Assembly (NCBI GenBank): GCA_904063045.1
Contig: CAJFCJ010000014.1
Location: 2,105,643 to 2,169,642, forward strand
Source: Dimorphilus gyrociliatus
Taxonomy: Eukaryota > Annelida > Polychaeta > Dinophilidae
Reading direction: 5' to 3'
Length of the DNA stretch: 64,000 nucleotides
The notes beneath the pieces were generated by a model. That model did not search any database. It was not told the DNA's origin and saw only the letters and a list, made by a program, of their open reading frames with translations. Positions 12,081 to 24,100 of this stretch are shown here, piece after piece. The translations under genes and the position numbers were made by a program. Positions within the stretch are counted from its first letter, which is position 1. Each line of letters opens with the position of its first letter.

Positions 12081-15000
12081 GTGTGTGTGTGTGTGTGTGT
12101 GAGAAAGTTAAAAGGTTATTAAACCAGCAATTAATGTTATATTAACAGGATCGACATTGTAATGCTCACTTTTCATTTCTATCTTCGTTTTTACTTTTAT
12201 GTCTTTATATATTTTAATTTAAAATATAGTAATATATTCTGTTACATATCTAATTACGTATTAAAAACAAACAGCAAGTGGTACATAGAGTACAGGTGGA
12301 TGAAAGGGGTAAACAAATTGTTCCCTGGAGATACAGCTTTCAACTTCCTCTTCTCAGAGACACAATTTACCTGAGATGGCTTACCATTGATACTCTCATC
12401 ACTGTCAGTTTATTTCTTGTTGTTACATTTACGGTAAGCTATTTTTTTTCTTTTTTATTTGAGATGTGTTATTAACTCTGAAAAGAGATATTCAGATATT
12501 TTATATAAGAAAGATGAAAAAGAAAATAGCTTGGAATAAAGGAACAAAATAAGAGTAAATTATAGGCCTTCTTTTTCTTCCTTAAGGCAAAATAGAACAT
12601 TTTTCTTTTAAATTGTTTAATAGGCTTTAATTGACATTTTGAAGGAAATAGTAGGAATTTGTAAGTGTAAATTTATGTGTGACTAGGTAAAGTTTTCAAG
12701 GTATTTCCATGTAGTTTTTATTCTTAGCTCCCCCTTTTCTATGCCTACAAACCCATAAATCAATATACTTGTATCGATATATTGATATATCATTATACCT
12801 TTTTAAAAATACGCATATTGCATATGGATATCTAATTTTTCTTCGATTAATTGAGTTCACTTAATTAGTATTCTTTTATTTCTTTAATAATTTCTATAAC
12901 ATATTCATATAACGTATCTTTAATATACATTTTATATACAATATACAATATAAGTCAGAGAGAGAGGACTTTTATTTTTATGCTAGTTTTCTTTCTTAAA
13001 TGGTGTGTACCTAATTATCCAGGTGCTAGCTTAATTTGCCTTGCTCGGGGAAAGATCAAAGTAGATATTATTTTAAAAATAAAAGCAACCAAATTTAGAT
13101 ATGACACTTGACAGTAATTGAAAAATTTTTAGTTTATGGAAAATGTATAAGATATTGGCTAAAAACGAAAATCAAATAGATGTTGGTAGTAAAAAATTTA
13201 AGTTATTTATCACCTCTCCTATGTGATATTCTTATTGTAGACTGACTCGTTATTTCTTAATGAGAGCATAGAATATCCTTTATTAACAGCTTAGACCCTC
13301 TTTCTTTTGTCCATCTGAATAATACTAAAATCGGGTTTAAAATGTCAGATGCATTCATTAATTAGTAATACACTCTTTCAATAAGAAAAAAAAACAACTT
13401 CCTAGAAGAAATGTTTAAAAATAAAGAAATAAACCTATTTTCTCCTTTAATCATTTTAATGTACAAAAAAAGAGAAACGTGTTAAATTTTTTCTGATTAA
13501 AATATTATTATTATTAGTCTTATTGTTATTTCTGCAAGTATCTAACATCTATTTATAGATAGAATGGTTTAATATCTATAACGAATACTATTGTGTACTG
13601 AATCTTATATGGTCTGAAACACATTATAAAATTGTAAATGATCAGCAATGTTATATATATATACTATGTAACGAAGTTGTATACTGTATAAGTGATACAT
13701 ATAGTCAAGCTTACAATAAGCATTAACTGGAAATATTTACTAATGTAAAAAATAAAGAGGGAAACGTAATGTGTAATGTATTTATTCAATCATAGTGTTA
13801 TTATTAATATTACCATTATCATTATTATTACTATTATAAACAATATAATATAAGAGTTTAGTAGATGCAGTACATTTATTGTACAGTATTCTTAGTATTT
13901 TGTATAAATAGCTGTATATAAATTATTATTATTTAAGTATACAGCATGAAGAAAAAATTGAAAATTTTATGCAAATGCCACTTGCTTTCTATTTTATATA
14001 CATTTCTATTTATTGTACATTTATAAAAAAAATATTACCATTTAGGTGTCGTTTGGTACTTTGACGTCATCTAATTGACATAATTTCTTTAGGTGCTCAA
14101 CGTTGACAGACTGCAATCGGACAACGAAAGTTTGATAAGGGGATATTTTTTGTTAATTTGTGGTTTAACAGCCACGATTGGTCACTTGTCTTGGCCGTCA
14201 ATCGCTAAGAGATTGGATGTTGGTCCTCTATTTATGCTCCAAAGTCAATTGTTAACCATTGCTTTTATTATTCTGGTCATAGTCTTATCAAATAGTCAAA
14301 GTATATTGTATATAGCAACTGCAGCGTTTGGATTTTTTATGGGTGGAATAACAATAGCGAGTCACACAGAATTATCATATTTAACTAAAGTTTGTTTGAT
14401 TATTTTCTTAAAGAGAAACAATTAAAAATTTCCAAATATCATCTTAATCGTTAAAATTTATCTTTAAGGAGAAAAAGGTAGTTTATTTAAAAAAAAACAA
14501 AATAATAGAATAGAGAACGAAAAGAAATTAACAAAGATGTACAAAAATGCGAGAAAGGATCTTATTAGTCTCTTTTAAACTTCTATTATTAAAGGATTTT
14601 CAGCCCATAGGTGCAATTTTTCTACCTTCTTTCCCTCCCCTATTATTTTCTATCAGAGAATAAATCCTTGTGCTGTTAATTTATACAAATTAGACTAAGA
14701 GAAAACACAAGAAATACTTTAAAATTTCTGATGTTTTTTAATTAGATTTATATAACTGAATTACTATTTAAAATAATAAAAACATCAAACAAACTTTAGA
14801 ATAATCTAAGACCATTTGCTAGAAGTTGGTCCATTTTTGTCAAAAGTGTTGCAGTATTAATATGCCCCCCTATAGTTGAACGGATAGAATCTCATTTAGA
14901 TAACTACTGCATTGGAAATTACATAGCTGGATGTGGTATGTTAGTTGCGTGGTTTTTAATTTTAATATTCCTGGCAAAGCTTCAATGGCGAGAAGGATCG

Positions 15001-15843
15001 ATTCTTAGAGAAGATTTTATGCTTCAACATTATACTTCACATAGTCCTTCCAGTCCTAAAGCTCCTAAAGCTTCAACTACAAACAATCAAGCTTCGAATA
15101 AAAGATCTAGTGCTAGCTTGGATTTTGTTCCACTACATGTAACAGCACCATCTGGTAGCACAAGCACACTAAAGGCTTGCCCATTGCATGGAGAGGGAGC
15201 TACTTTTATATTTAATTCCGAATTAGCTGACTATTTAGTTGAAGATACTTCAATACACCCCTACGAGTTGGGAAGAAGGAGAATTTCAACAAATCTACCT
15301 GTGTTAAACGAGGTAACATCAGAGGGAGCCACCGAACAGGCTTCAGATAATGGAAGTCAAAAAGGTGGAGATTCGAGTGCACCTCATAGCATTCTAGAAT
15401 TAGCTGGACCGAGCTCGTCGGGAAGAAATAGCTGTACGAGCGACAGTTCAAATAAAAGAAGAAAGAGTTCCGGAACAGTAAAAGCTTTTATGGTAGAAAA
15501 GAGATCTCCTGTAAAAAAACGAGCTTCTGTACCAGCAGCTATTCTAGCTGAAACTGTTGAAGGTGGATTAAGTAAAGGCATACAATCTGCGGACGACTCG
15601 GGAAATGAGAAAATTAAAAGATCTTACAGCGATGATTTTACAGCGGTTTCAAATGATACTATGAAAATGCTTTTAATGAAGAAAGCTATGGGTTATAAAG
15701 ACGATGGTTTGACTGAGTTAACATCAAATTCAGCAAGAACTCATAAAACATCAACATCTTCCGGAAAAAAGAGTGAATTTATAACAGTTCTAGAGCCAAC
15801 AATAGAAAGTGAGCAAATTAATATGTCTGAAACTGAAATGTAG
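6962..15843 (+). CDS. SLC16/monocarboxylate-transporter-like MFS protein
   Basis: Plasma-membrane MFS transporter resembling the MCT (SLC16) family, which moves monocarboxylates or related solutes, often with protons. Exons are 6962-7196, 10443-10876, 12275-12433, 14093-14389 and 14800-15843; phases agree and give 722 residues. TM1 starts near residue 38, but the MCT signature before it, normally [D/E]G[G/S][W/F][G/A]W, is degenerate (NASWAY, 35-40). TM segments in exon 2 include AWAMSTSWSFGGLLSPV. A cytosolic loop (about 223-265) separates the two halves. The last TM is near 421-437 and is followed by a roughly 285-residue Ser/Thr/Lys-rich tail, long for the family. Introns of 1.7-3.2 kb are large for this window. 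Substrate cannot be stated. The exon 5 acceptor (AG at 14798-14799) was chosen because it alone keeps phase 0. Confidence 0.75.
8634..8677. repeat. (TA)n microsatellite
   Basis: About 22 uninterrupted TA units inside intron 1 of the SLC16-like gene, followed by GTATATACTGTATATATT, one of many copies of the TATACTGTATA motif in this window. Confidence 0.95.
12041..12101. repeat. Compound TA / TATG / GT microsatellite
   Basis: A TA run changes into TATG units and then about eleven GT units, within intron 2 of the SLC16-like gene. Confidence 0.95.
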
Positions 15844-17346
15844 TTTATTTCAATTCATATCTATTTATATAATATCCAAAATTTTTAGAGTTTTACTTCT
15901 ATCCATATTCCTTTTACTCTTTTTTTTGTCGAGCGAGACAAACCGACTGTACAGTAAATTTTCCATATATCGTACATAAGAGGAAGATAATTTCTATATA
16001 TATACATATATATATACAGTATAAATGTGTATGTATGTATAGACAATTATACTTGATGTAAACAACTGAATTAGGAAAAAGATCACAGTTGAAAAAAATG
16101 AAAAGAAATAGAAGAAGAGAAAAAAAGACTGAAGACACGAAAGAATGAGAAACTTTCCTTTTTTTTTGTTTTTAAAGAGTTATTTATCAATCCATCTCTT
16201 TTTCTCTCTTTCTTTCTTCTTTCTTTCTATCTCTCTCTCTCTCTTTCTTTCTCTTGTTACATTATAATTGTACAGTCATTTTTTAAAATGAATAATCAAT
16301 ACTTTAAAGAAAACGATTCATATTTTTTCTTATATAACTAACAATACTTATTATATTATCTGCGTCACTCGGAATATGATATATTCAAAAGAAAATAATT
16401 TTACTTCTTGGTCGAATACCTAACAGCTAAGGATACTTGTATAAAAAGAAAAGAATGTCCAGAGAATGGACTATTTATGGAAGAAAGATAAACTGAGGAA
16501 AAGGCTTGAAAGAGAAATGGGAGATGGAACTAAAAAAAAAATATATTTAAACATTATTATTCTTGTATAATGAATGTATTTTCTTATTTTACTATTCACG
16601 TTATACTCTCTCAATGAATTAATTATTGAATGTTGTATGAAACCTTTTTTGTTTTTATTTCTTAGTATATGACAAATAATTTCTCTGTCTTATATCTAAT
16701 TTTGTAGATAATTTGGCGTTCCACCGTGACCTTTTTACTAAATATAAGTGTTTTCTTTCATTTTTTCTACCTATGAAAAATCAACTTGAACAAAAAATAG
16801 GTTTTAAGAAATATAAGGGAAAAGAATATATATATATATGCAACTCTTTCTCTCTCTTTCGTAATGAAATAAAGACTTTCAATAACAAATTTAAAATCAT
16901 TAATTAACTAATTAATCAGTTAATTAAATATATCAGTAGAAAATATCTATATATTTTTTTATGTTATTTAATGAATGGGGAAACAGACATTATTTATTGC
17001 TACCGTCATCTATGATATAGACAGACAATAGACCCGCATTACTAATCAATGTTCCAGGAAATATGCTTCATTGAAAGTTAAAAAACAGTTGTTGCACAGT
17101 TGAAATGCTTGAATTTCATTCTTTTTTTTTGTATTTACTATAGAATTTTCCAAATTTTTTATTATTTTTCACCAACACCTTAACCTAACTTTACTCATCA
17201 TAAAAGTGAAGTTATCTTCTGATAAATGAACACTTTATATTTAACTTCTCCAATACAAATCAGTTTCGTACATGTTATTTCGTCTGTTGAAGAATAAATA
17301 TGTAGATATATATATATATATATACTAACTGCAATTAGATATTAAT
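15844..17346. other. Intergenic: SLC16-like 3' end to SDR-A 3' end
   Basis: AT-rich with CT tracts (about 16195-16255) and short TA runs. The flanking genes converge here. No coding frame with recognisable content was seen. Confidence 0.6.
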
Positions 17347-18664
17347 TTACCTATCAGTTGGTTTCATGATAATGTCCATAATCTAGTGAAATTTAGAGGA
17401 AAAAGAAATAAATATAAATTTGCTCATAAAGAATAAAATTAATGTTAGTACCTCAGCTCCTTGAGGAGATGAAAGCATTCTTAAAATAGTGCTTATGACA
17501 TCTTCCATGGTTAAAGCCTGAAAAATATTGAATATAAATATAAGGAAACAGTTAAAACACACTTAGTTTTATCTATAATACCGGTAGGATATCATTGTGA
17601 TAAATGTTATCTCCGTCAGCGTTAAATGGGAATTTCTTTGGCAGAACTTTTGGGCTCATTTCGTATATTTCAGTTGCAAACTGTAACAGTGTTTGTATGT
17701 CAAAATAATGAAAATAATTCAAATTTATTGTAACTTACCTCTTTGAATCCTTCGTACATATGAGCCGTTTTTAAGCCAGCTCGAGTTTGAGCACCTGTAG
17801 TAACGTGTCCAGGTCCGATATGCTTTATTTAACAATAATTATTATTACTACTGTTATTATTCATTTGATATTTTTTCGTTTATCACAACTTACGCCAATT
17901 CTAATTGGGATATTGTTAGCTCTAAATTCCATTCGGAGAGCGTCTCCCAAAGCTCTTAGTATGAACTTTGACACAGAATAGAAATGACAATCATCAAATA
18001 CAGAAGTAAAATAACTAGCAGTTCTGCAAATATTAAATAAATGATAAATCATAAATTAGAAATGCTGATAATAGTTTTTGACGAAATTTACCCTCCGACA
18101 TTGATGATATGTCCTTCAATGTTATTCTTTCTCATCGATTCGATCGCTAATTTCATCAAAAGACATGCTCCGACAACATTAATCTAAAGGATAAAATAGA
18201 TCTTTTAATAGTAAAACTACATTCAAAAGAAAGACATTTTTATTCTATTAACAACTTACCTCAAGAGTCCAATTTTGAGCGTCAGTGGAATCTTCTATTA
18301 AAGGTGTACCAGTTGCTGTACTTCCCATATTTACGAGAATGGCAATTGGGCCTAATTCTTTTTCAATTTCTTCAACAGCTTTATGAATACTTTTGTCTTC
18401 AGTTAAATTCATTTGAAAGCCATGAAAACGTCCTTTCTTGCCTTGCAATTCTTTTTCCATTGCCTAGATGTATGAAAATTTTAAGCATTAGGGTCAATAA
18501 AAACGCTATTCTTTTACTAAATTTATCTTTACCTTTAATTTTTTTTGAGTTCTAGCAACTCCAGCAACAATGACACCATGTTCAACTAGTTGTTTACTTA
18601 AAAGGTTACCCATACCCTCGGATGCTCCAGTAATAATCGCAACTTTACCAGCCCACTTTTCCAT
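17347..18664 (-). CDS. DHRS11-like short-chain dehydrogenase/reductase (SDR-A)
   Basis: Cytosolic SDR related to DHRS11 and insect farnesol-dehydrogenase-like enzymes, which use NADP(H) on steroid, retinoid or isoprenoid carbonyls. Eight exons, 5' to 3': 18664-18533, 18463-18260, 18183-18092, 18023-17894, 17822-17739, 17680-17582, 17517-17452 and 17382-17347 (280 residues). The cofactor motif TGASEGMG (12-19) and the catalytic Y158xxxK162 are present. Two hallmarks are altered: NNAG reads NMGS (89-92), and the Ser expected 13 residues before Tyr is Ala145 with Ser146 beside it. The C-terminal IMDIIMKPTDR matches the DHRS11 end. A paralog with the same exon lengths (except the last) lies inside the guanylate cyclase intron. 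Whether the enzyme is active is uncertain. Confidence 0.88.
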
Positions 18665-18705
18665 GTTTAGTTTTTTGTTCTTCCTCCTTGTAGTGTATTA
18701 GAATA

Positions 18706-18818
18706 CTAGAAAATATATATATTTATATATATATATATATATTTGTAAAACTTACAATTGAACTATCCTTGTACTCGGATTCAAATGAGAATTGTTCAAG
18801 TGCTGGATCTCTTATATA
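18706..18818 (-). promoter_or_regulatory. SDR-A TATA box and 5'-UTR intron
   Basis: On the minus strand, TATATAAG (18811-18818) precedes a likely leader. A GTAAGT donor (just below 18756) and a TTTTCTAG acceptor (ending at 18706) define a roughly 50-nt intron in the 5' UTR, containing a TA run, 41 bases before the ATG. Inferred from splice signals and spacing. Confidence 0.55.
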
Positions 18819-19181
18819 GTCGCGCGTATTATGGGATATAGCGGTAGAACAAAGCTTCCTATCTTCCAATGGTAACATATTTTAAAAATAAATGTTCTAA
18901 AACATGCCACAGAAATTGCTCTAATCATTAAAATCGCTATTTTATCGCCTAACAGTTAATTTCAACTTTAACATTTGTATAGTATTGCATAAATGAATTT
19001 CTTTGTCAATTGTTATTCAAAATTACAGACTGGAATTGAACGAGCTGCCAATTATTTTGAACAAAGATAACTAAGCCCTACCCTTTGAATTAGTGTGCTC
19101 TTTTTTTGGAATTCTCCAAACTTCAGCTCTTCTCCATTTTTATTGGTCTTTATTGTCTTTTCTATCGAACTGCTTTATATA

Positions 19182-19192
19182 CCAGATGGCGC
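19182..19192 (+). promoter_or_regulatory. CTCF-like motif CCAGATGGCGC
   Basis: Matches the AGATGGCGC-type core reported for invertebrate CTCF. It lies in the spacer between the divergent SDR-A and guanylate cyclase genes. Binding is inferred from sequence only. Confidence 0.4.
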
Positions 19193-19508
19193 ACTCACTT
19201 ATATTATGTATTTAGTAGATGCATATACTGTTATGTCATGCTATCCAATTAAACGACCGAATGGGAAAAAAGCAAACGTAACTAAAACTAAAGTATTATA
19301 TAGGGAAAGTGATTGACGAATGAAAGGATATTAAAACGTTAAGAGTCTCTATTCAATCAATTAAGTTAGATGAATAAGTTGTAGTCTTGAAACTGTCAAA
19401 TGGCGACAAATATATAACTATATATATGTTGTCTTTCAATTCTATAGCTTGACAGAACGAATATTACTTATCCCTTGTTAATTCGTTATACTTTAATTTA
19501 TATATATT

Positions 19509-19521
19509 CCACTAGGTGGCG
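19509..19521 (+). promoter_or_regulatory. CTCF-like motif CCACTAGGTGGCG
   Basis: Closest match in the window to the canonical CTCF core (CCACTAGGTGGCG), about 330 bp from the previous copy and in the same orientation. Possible insulator between two divergent promoters. Confidence 0.45.
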
Positions 19522-21117
19522 TTTAAATAGTTCTAAGTCTGAAATATAATCAATAATATTTATATCAATAAGTAAATCTATAATGCGAGCAAATAGCTTT
19601 TTTTTAAATATATCTATATAAAAAAGAACCTATCGAACAACCAGACTGTTTAGAGAGTATTTATTGTAAAAAATATAATTGATTATAAATATATAAAGGG
19701 TCGACTAAGTTGTTTTCTCTCTTTAATTATTCTCCATTGAAAAGAATAATCAAAGAAACGAGATCGAATTTTAATAAAGTTTTGTTCAATTTATATTTCA
19801 TTTCTCTTTTTTTTTTATTAAAAAAAATATTATTATACTATCATTTTTTTAATAAATTTGCATATGTTATCAATTAGAAATTGTAACAATTAGTAATAAT
19901 AATAAGATATAACAATAGTTATGAATAAAATAAACTTCGTACTTTAGATACATGTGAATTAACGTATAGTTTCTATATATATCATTATGGTTATCAATAA
20001 TGTATATGTTCAAAGAAAATCTTTGAAGATTCTCTTCTAAATAATCCGATTAGTTGGTGATATAATTTTCTAATCTGAAATTCCCTTTGCTCCAATAATA
20101 TGGCAGTTTAATGATAAAAAGAAAAGTATTCTAGATTTTTTATTCATAAAAACAAAGACTAAGTAATTTTGGCCTTTTAACACAAGTTTTCATAACTTAA
20201 AAACTGATAATCGTTTTAAACAATTCATTTTTTTTCTTTCTCTCTCGTCTATCAGCCAAACTATCTGTCTCTTTTTCACTGAAAGAATATATGATATTCT
20301 CTATTATATAATTTATATTTTAAAAGATAAATCCATATTGAGCGGTATTTTCTAAATTTAGACACGAAAAAAGGGGAAAGAAATAGACAAGGCGAACGAG
20401 GTAAATTAATTTGCTTCTTTTTCTTCCTTCTTTTATTTAGAAGATGAGAATTTTATTTAAAAATTCCCTAATAAGTCAGCTAGTTAAACATATGAAAATC
20501 GGAAGGAAAAATGAAAAGAAAAAAAGAAGGAAATCAATGAATGAATAAAAAAGCAAAAAAGAGAGAAAGAGCGAAAGAAAGGAGCAGGAATGGAGTAAAA
20601 AAGGACTAAATTTTAATTTTTTGATTAAAAATATACTTGAAAACTAACAATAGAAAATTAATTAGTCTGTCATTATAGTAAGATAACACTGTTAATAGTA
20701 ATAATAATAATAAGATAGGAGTAATTTTACTGAGGAAGAAAAGAGGTTTCGTTAAAAAAAGATGAGCCATTCGTAAAAGAAAAAGAGTATGGAAGAAAAT
20801 AAAAATTAGTCTTCGCTATAAAGAAAATGAAGGGAAAAGCGATTTTCTTTTAAAAGCGCCACGCTGTAGTGATACCACTTCAATGCCAACTGCAGTACAA
20901 GTCGGGACTGTGTTCTCAGTGTTTGATGTTTTTCCGTCTAAATTATGGATAAAACGTGATAGTGAATACAAATATCACGGCATTAAGATAAAAGTAATGA
21001 CCAGAGTAGATTAAAGCTAATACGCCTGCTTTCTTGAATCCAATTAATATTTGCAACATTAGTATAAAAAGGAAATGTAACACAATAGACTGAATAGAAT
21101 TTCTTTAATTTTTCAAT

Positions 21118-24100
21118 ATGTCAAGAATTTTAAACGGAACGCCAGCTCTATCTGCCTTATCTGGAATATCTTTATCCGGAAAGAGCTTTGTTCTTGAATG
21201 GAATAAATCTGGATCTTCTCTAAAGCCCTTTGGAAATATAAAAAAGAAGATATTGTTCAATCATTCATTACCATGTTTCTTTCTTTTCCTGGCCTTACCA
21301 ATTGAACTATTTTATAGATTTTATGATGTAATTCGCTGCTCAGATAGTACACTAATTGAAGAAGGATATACAATTATTAATCAACTTCTTTCGAACATTT
21401 CCAGTCAACAACAACAATTCAAACTCAAAGAAGGTAAATATATATTTTATTCTATTTTTAGTAAATTCTTCAAAGGAGAACATTTAAAAAAAATATTTAT
21501 CGCTTTCTACATTCTAGTATCGTCAACATGGTCTAATTGCAATAATCAAAGTACGATGATATGTGTAAATGGAAAAAATGAAACTGTGATTAAGGAATTA
21601 TGTTCTTACTTTAACAGAGTAAATAATAATTTTCAACAGTATAATGAAAATTATGGAATAGAATATGTTTCTCGAGATTACACTTATTCTATGGTCTCTT
21701 TAGCCGACTATATCATCAAGTGTTATTTATGCAACAGCTCCAATAGGTTTCAGCATCAACTTACTATAACCAACTACCCGACAATCAATAGCTGTAATCT
21801 AACGTTTCTATTTAAAACTGTTGAAATTTGGAGGAAGAGGACATTGAATTTCTTTCGAGATTGTAATACTGAAAGTCATGTCAATAAGATTCATTCTGGA
21901 CTCAGTATATCATTATTAATATTGCTCTTTATTCTCAGTATTTTCTTGCAAATAATCGATTGTCGGAAAACTATTAAAATGGTTCAAAGTTTACATTTTA
22001 ACTTGACACAACGAGAAATTAGACATAAAATCATTGTCGAAAGAACTCAGACAGATATTAGAGAGGCAGAAACACTTGTTCATGAAATGTTACCAATTAA
22101 AATAGCAAATTCATTAAGAGATGGTCACGAAGTTCAACCGGAAGTTTTCGAGAGCGTCTCCATTTATTTTAGCGATATTTATGGCTTTAACGACTACACT
22201 GTCGAGTATTCTCCATTGGAAGTTGTCGATCTTTTAAATATGGTTTATGGGTAAGTAGATATATGAATAATTATATGTTTTAACTTAAACATAGACTCGT
22301 CTCTATTTACTTTTACTAACAATATTTTAGTATTTGTTTCATTGACATTTTCCACCCTTTCCCTTCTCTTTTACTCTTACTTGTTCTCTCTCTCTCGAAG
22401 AGACGCTTTTGTCACGAATGAACAAAACATAGGGAAGGAGACGCTTTGAATTAAAACGCTTTTTTTAAAGGTTATTAAGAATAATCTAGGTAGATAAGTA
22501 CAAAACTGTAAAACCCAGTAAAGTAGAAAATCTTACAGAGTTATTCTCATCAATCTATCTATCTAGTTAGCTTGCTATCTATGTTTCTTTTCCCTTTCTT
22601 GACCGAAAATTATTTAATAAAACGAGAGCTTTTTACTCGGTGCTATTTCTTTTAAGTTATAGACTTGTAACGACAGTTAATTGCTTCTAACGCTTGATGT
22701 ACATGATTAATATCGGGAGAAGTTTTAATTCTTCTATTCGCGTATAATTCTTTCTAGAAAGTACTTCAATATAAATATTAATGTAATGGATAATCTATAC
22801 ATCTAGAGAAAACATGTAAAAATAAAATAACAAGATGGAGAAGACGTTATCTTCTTTAGAAAAATGTATTGTATTTATAGTTGGCTTTTTATGTTTATCA
22901 CTGTTTATACATTCTAATTGTCCTCTCACCTCCGAAAAGATGAAATTTCATTGAATCTTTTAATAATGTTCGGCTGGATAGATTATAGATAGAATAATAA
23001 TAGATAGCGTATAAGGAACTATCAAGATGAGATAAATTCTTGATTAAACGAGAGCGAACAACATATAAAGGAATAAAGCTGGAGTTCATCAAAACAAAAA
23101 ATACCAGAATAGGAAGAGAGGAAATACGAGAAGAGAGAGAGAGAGAGAGAGACAAAATTTGCAAGGTTTTTAGTTCATCTACTTTTCTGGAAGAAATGAT
23201 TAGGAATCACGAAATCATGATAAGCTAAGAGACTGTCACGTACCTGTTCTTCAAAAAAAGACACCTAAATACCTCTCTTACATTTTACAACCGTGATTTA
23301 AATGTAATTTATTAGCACTTGAATTTTTAATCTTACAAATTATAATATTCATGGTTGTAACCAAATAGCTTAAAAAGAAACATACCGCTTTAAAGTAAAC
23401 TAGGCTCTTTTCATATATTTGTTACAAATGTATGCTAATAAATTAAATGTTTAAGTGGATCATCTTACTAGTATGCAGTAGACTTTACAATATACATATA
23501 TATACATTTATATATATACAGTATATATATATATATGTATACTGCATAGACATAACTGCAGTACTACTTAAAGGATGAAATACAAATGAATATCTTCTTC
23601 TTTTATTCTTCACGGAAAAGGCTTACATCATCTTTACTTAGAAAAAAAGAGGCAGCAAAAATGTATTTAAAGTAATTAGTTGGTAATTAAGACCTAAGAA
23701 ATTAGAAAGATAGATTGAAAGAAAGAACGAAAGAAAGAAATATTGCAGGTACTATAAAATAGAAACTAATATTCCATTGTATTGGAAAAATTTCCATAAA
23801 ATATTTTATTTGACTAAAGGAGCTATATTAATATTTATATCCAGTAATTAATTAATAGATTTGTATAAACATCTTTATTATATTCAATTATATATAACAG
23901 TATAAACAGTAAATCAATAGGTATTCTGTTTTCCATTTTCTTTGCTTCAACAATTAAATTAAGATCATTGAAAAACAATAGAGAGTAGAAAATTTTAATA
24001 TATATAGATTTTCAAAGGTTACTTGGGTGACAAATAAATTATATATTATTAAATTTGGTGAACAATTAGGAAAAAGAAACCTTTTATGCTTTTTCTATGA

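Larger units (their letters stand above)
18819..21117. other. Divergent spacer between SDR-A and guanylate cyclase
   Basis: About 2.3 kb of AT-rich sequence upstream of two divergent genes. It contains two CTCF-like motifs (listed separately) and purine-rich tracts at 20480-20860. The stretch around 20860-20940 is less AT-rich and may hold a non-coding first exon of the cyclase; this is unproven. Confidence 0.5.
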
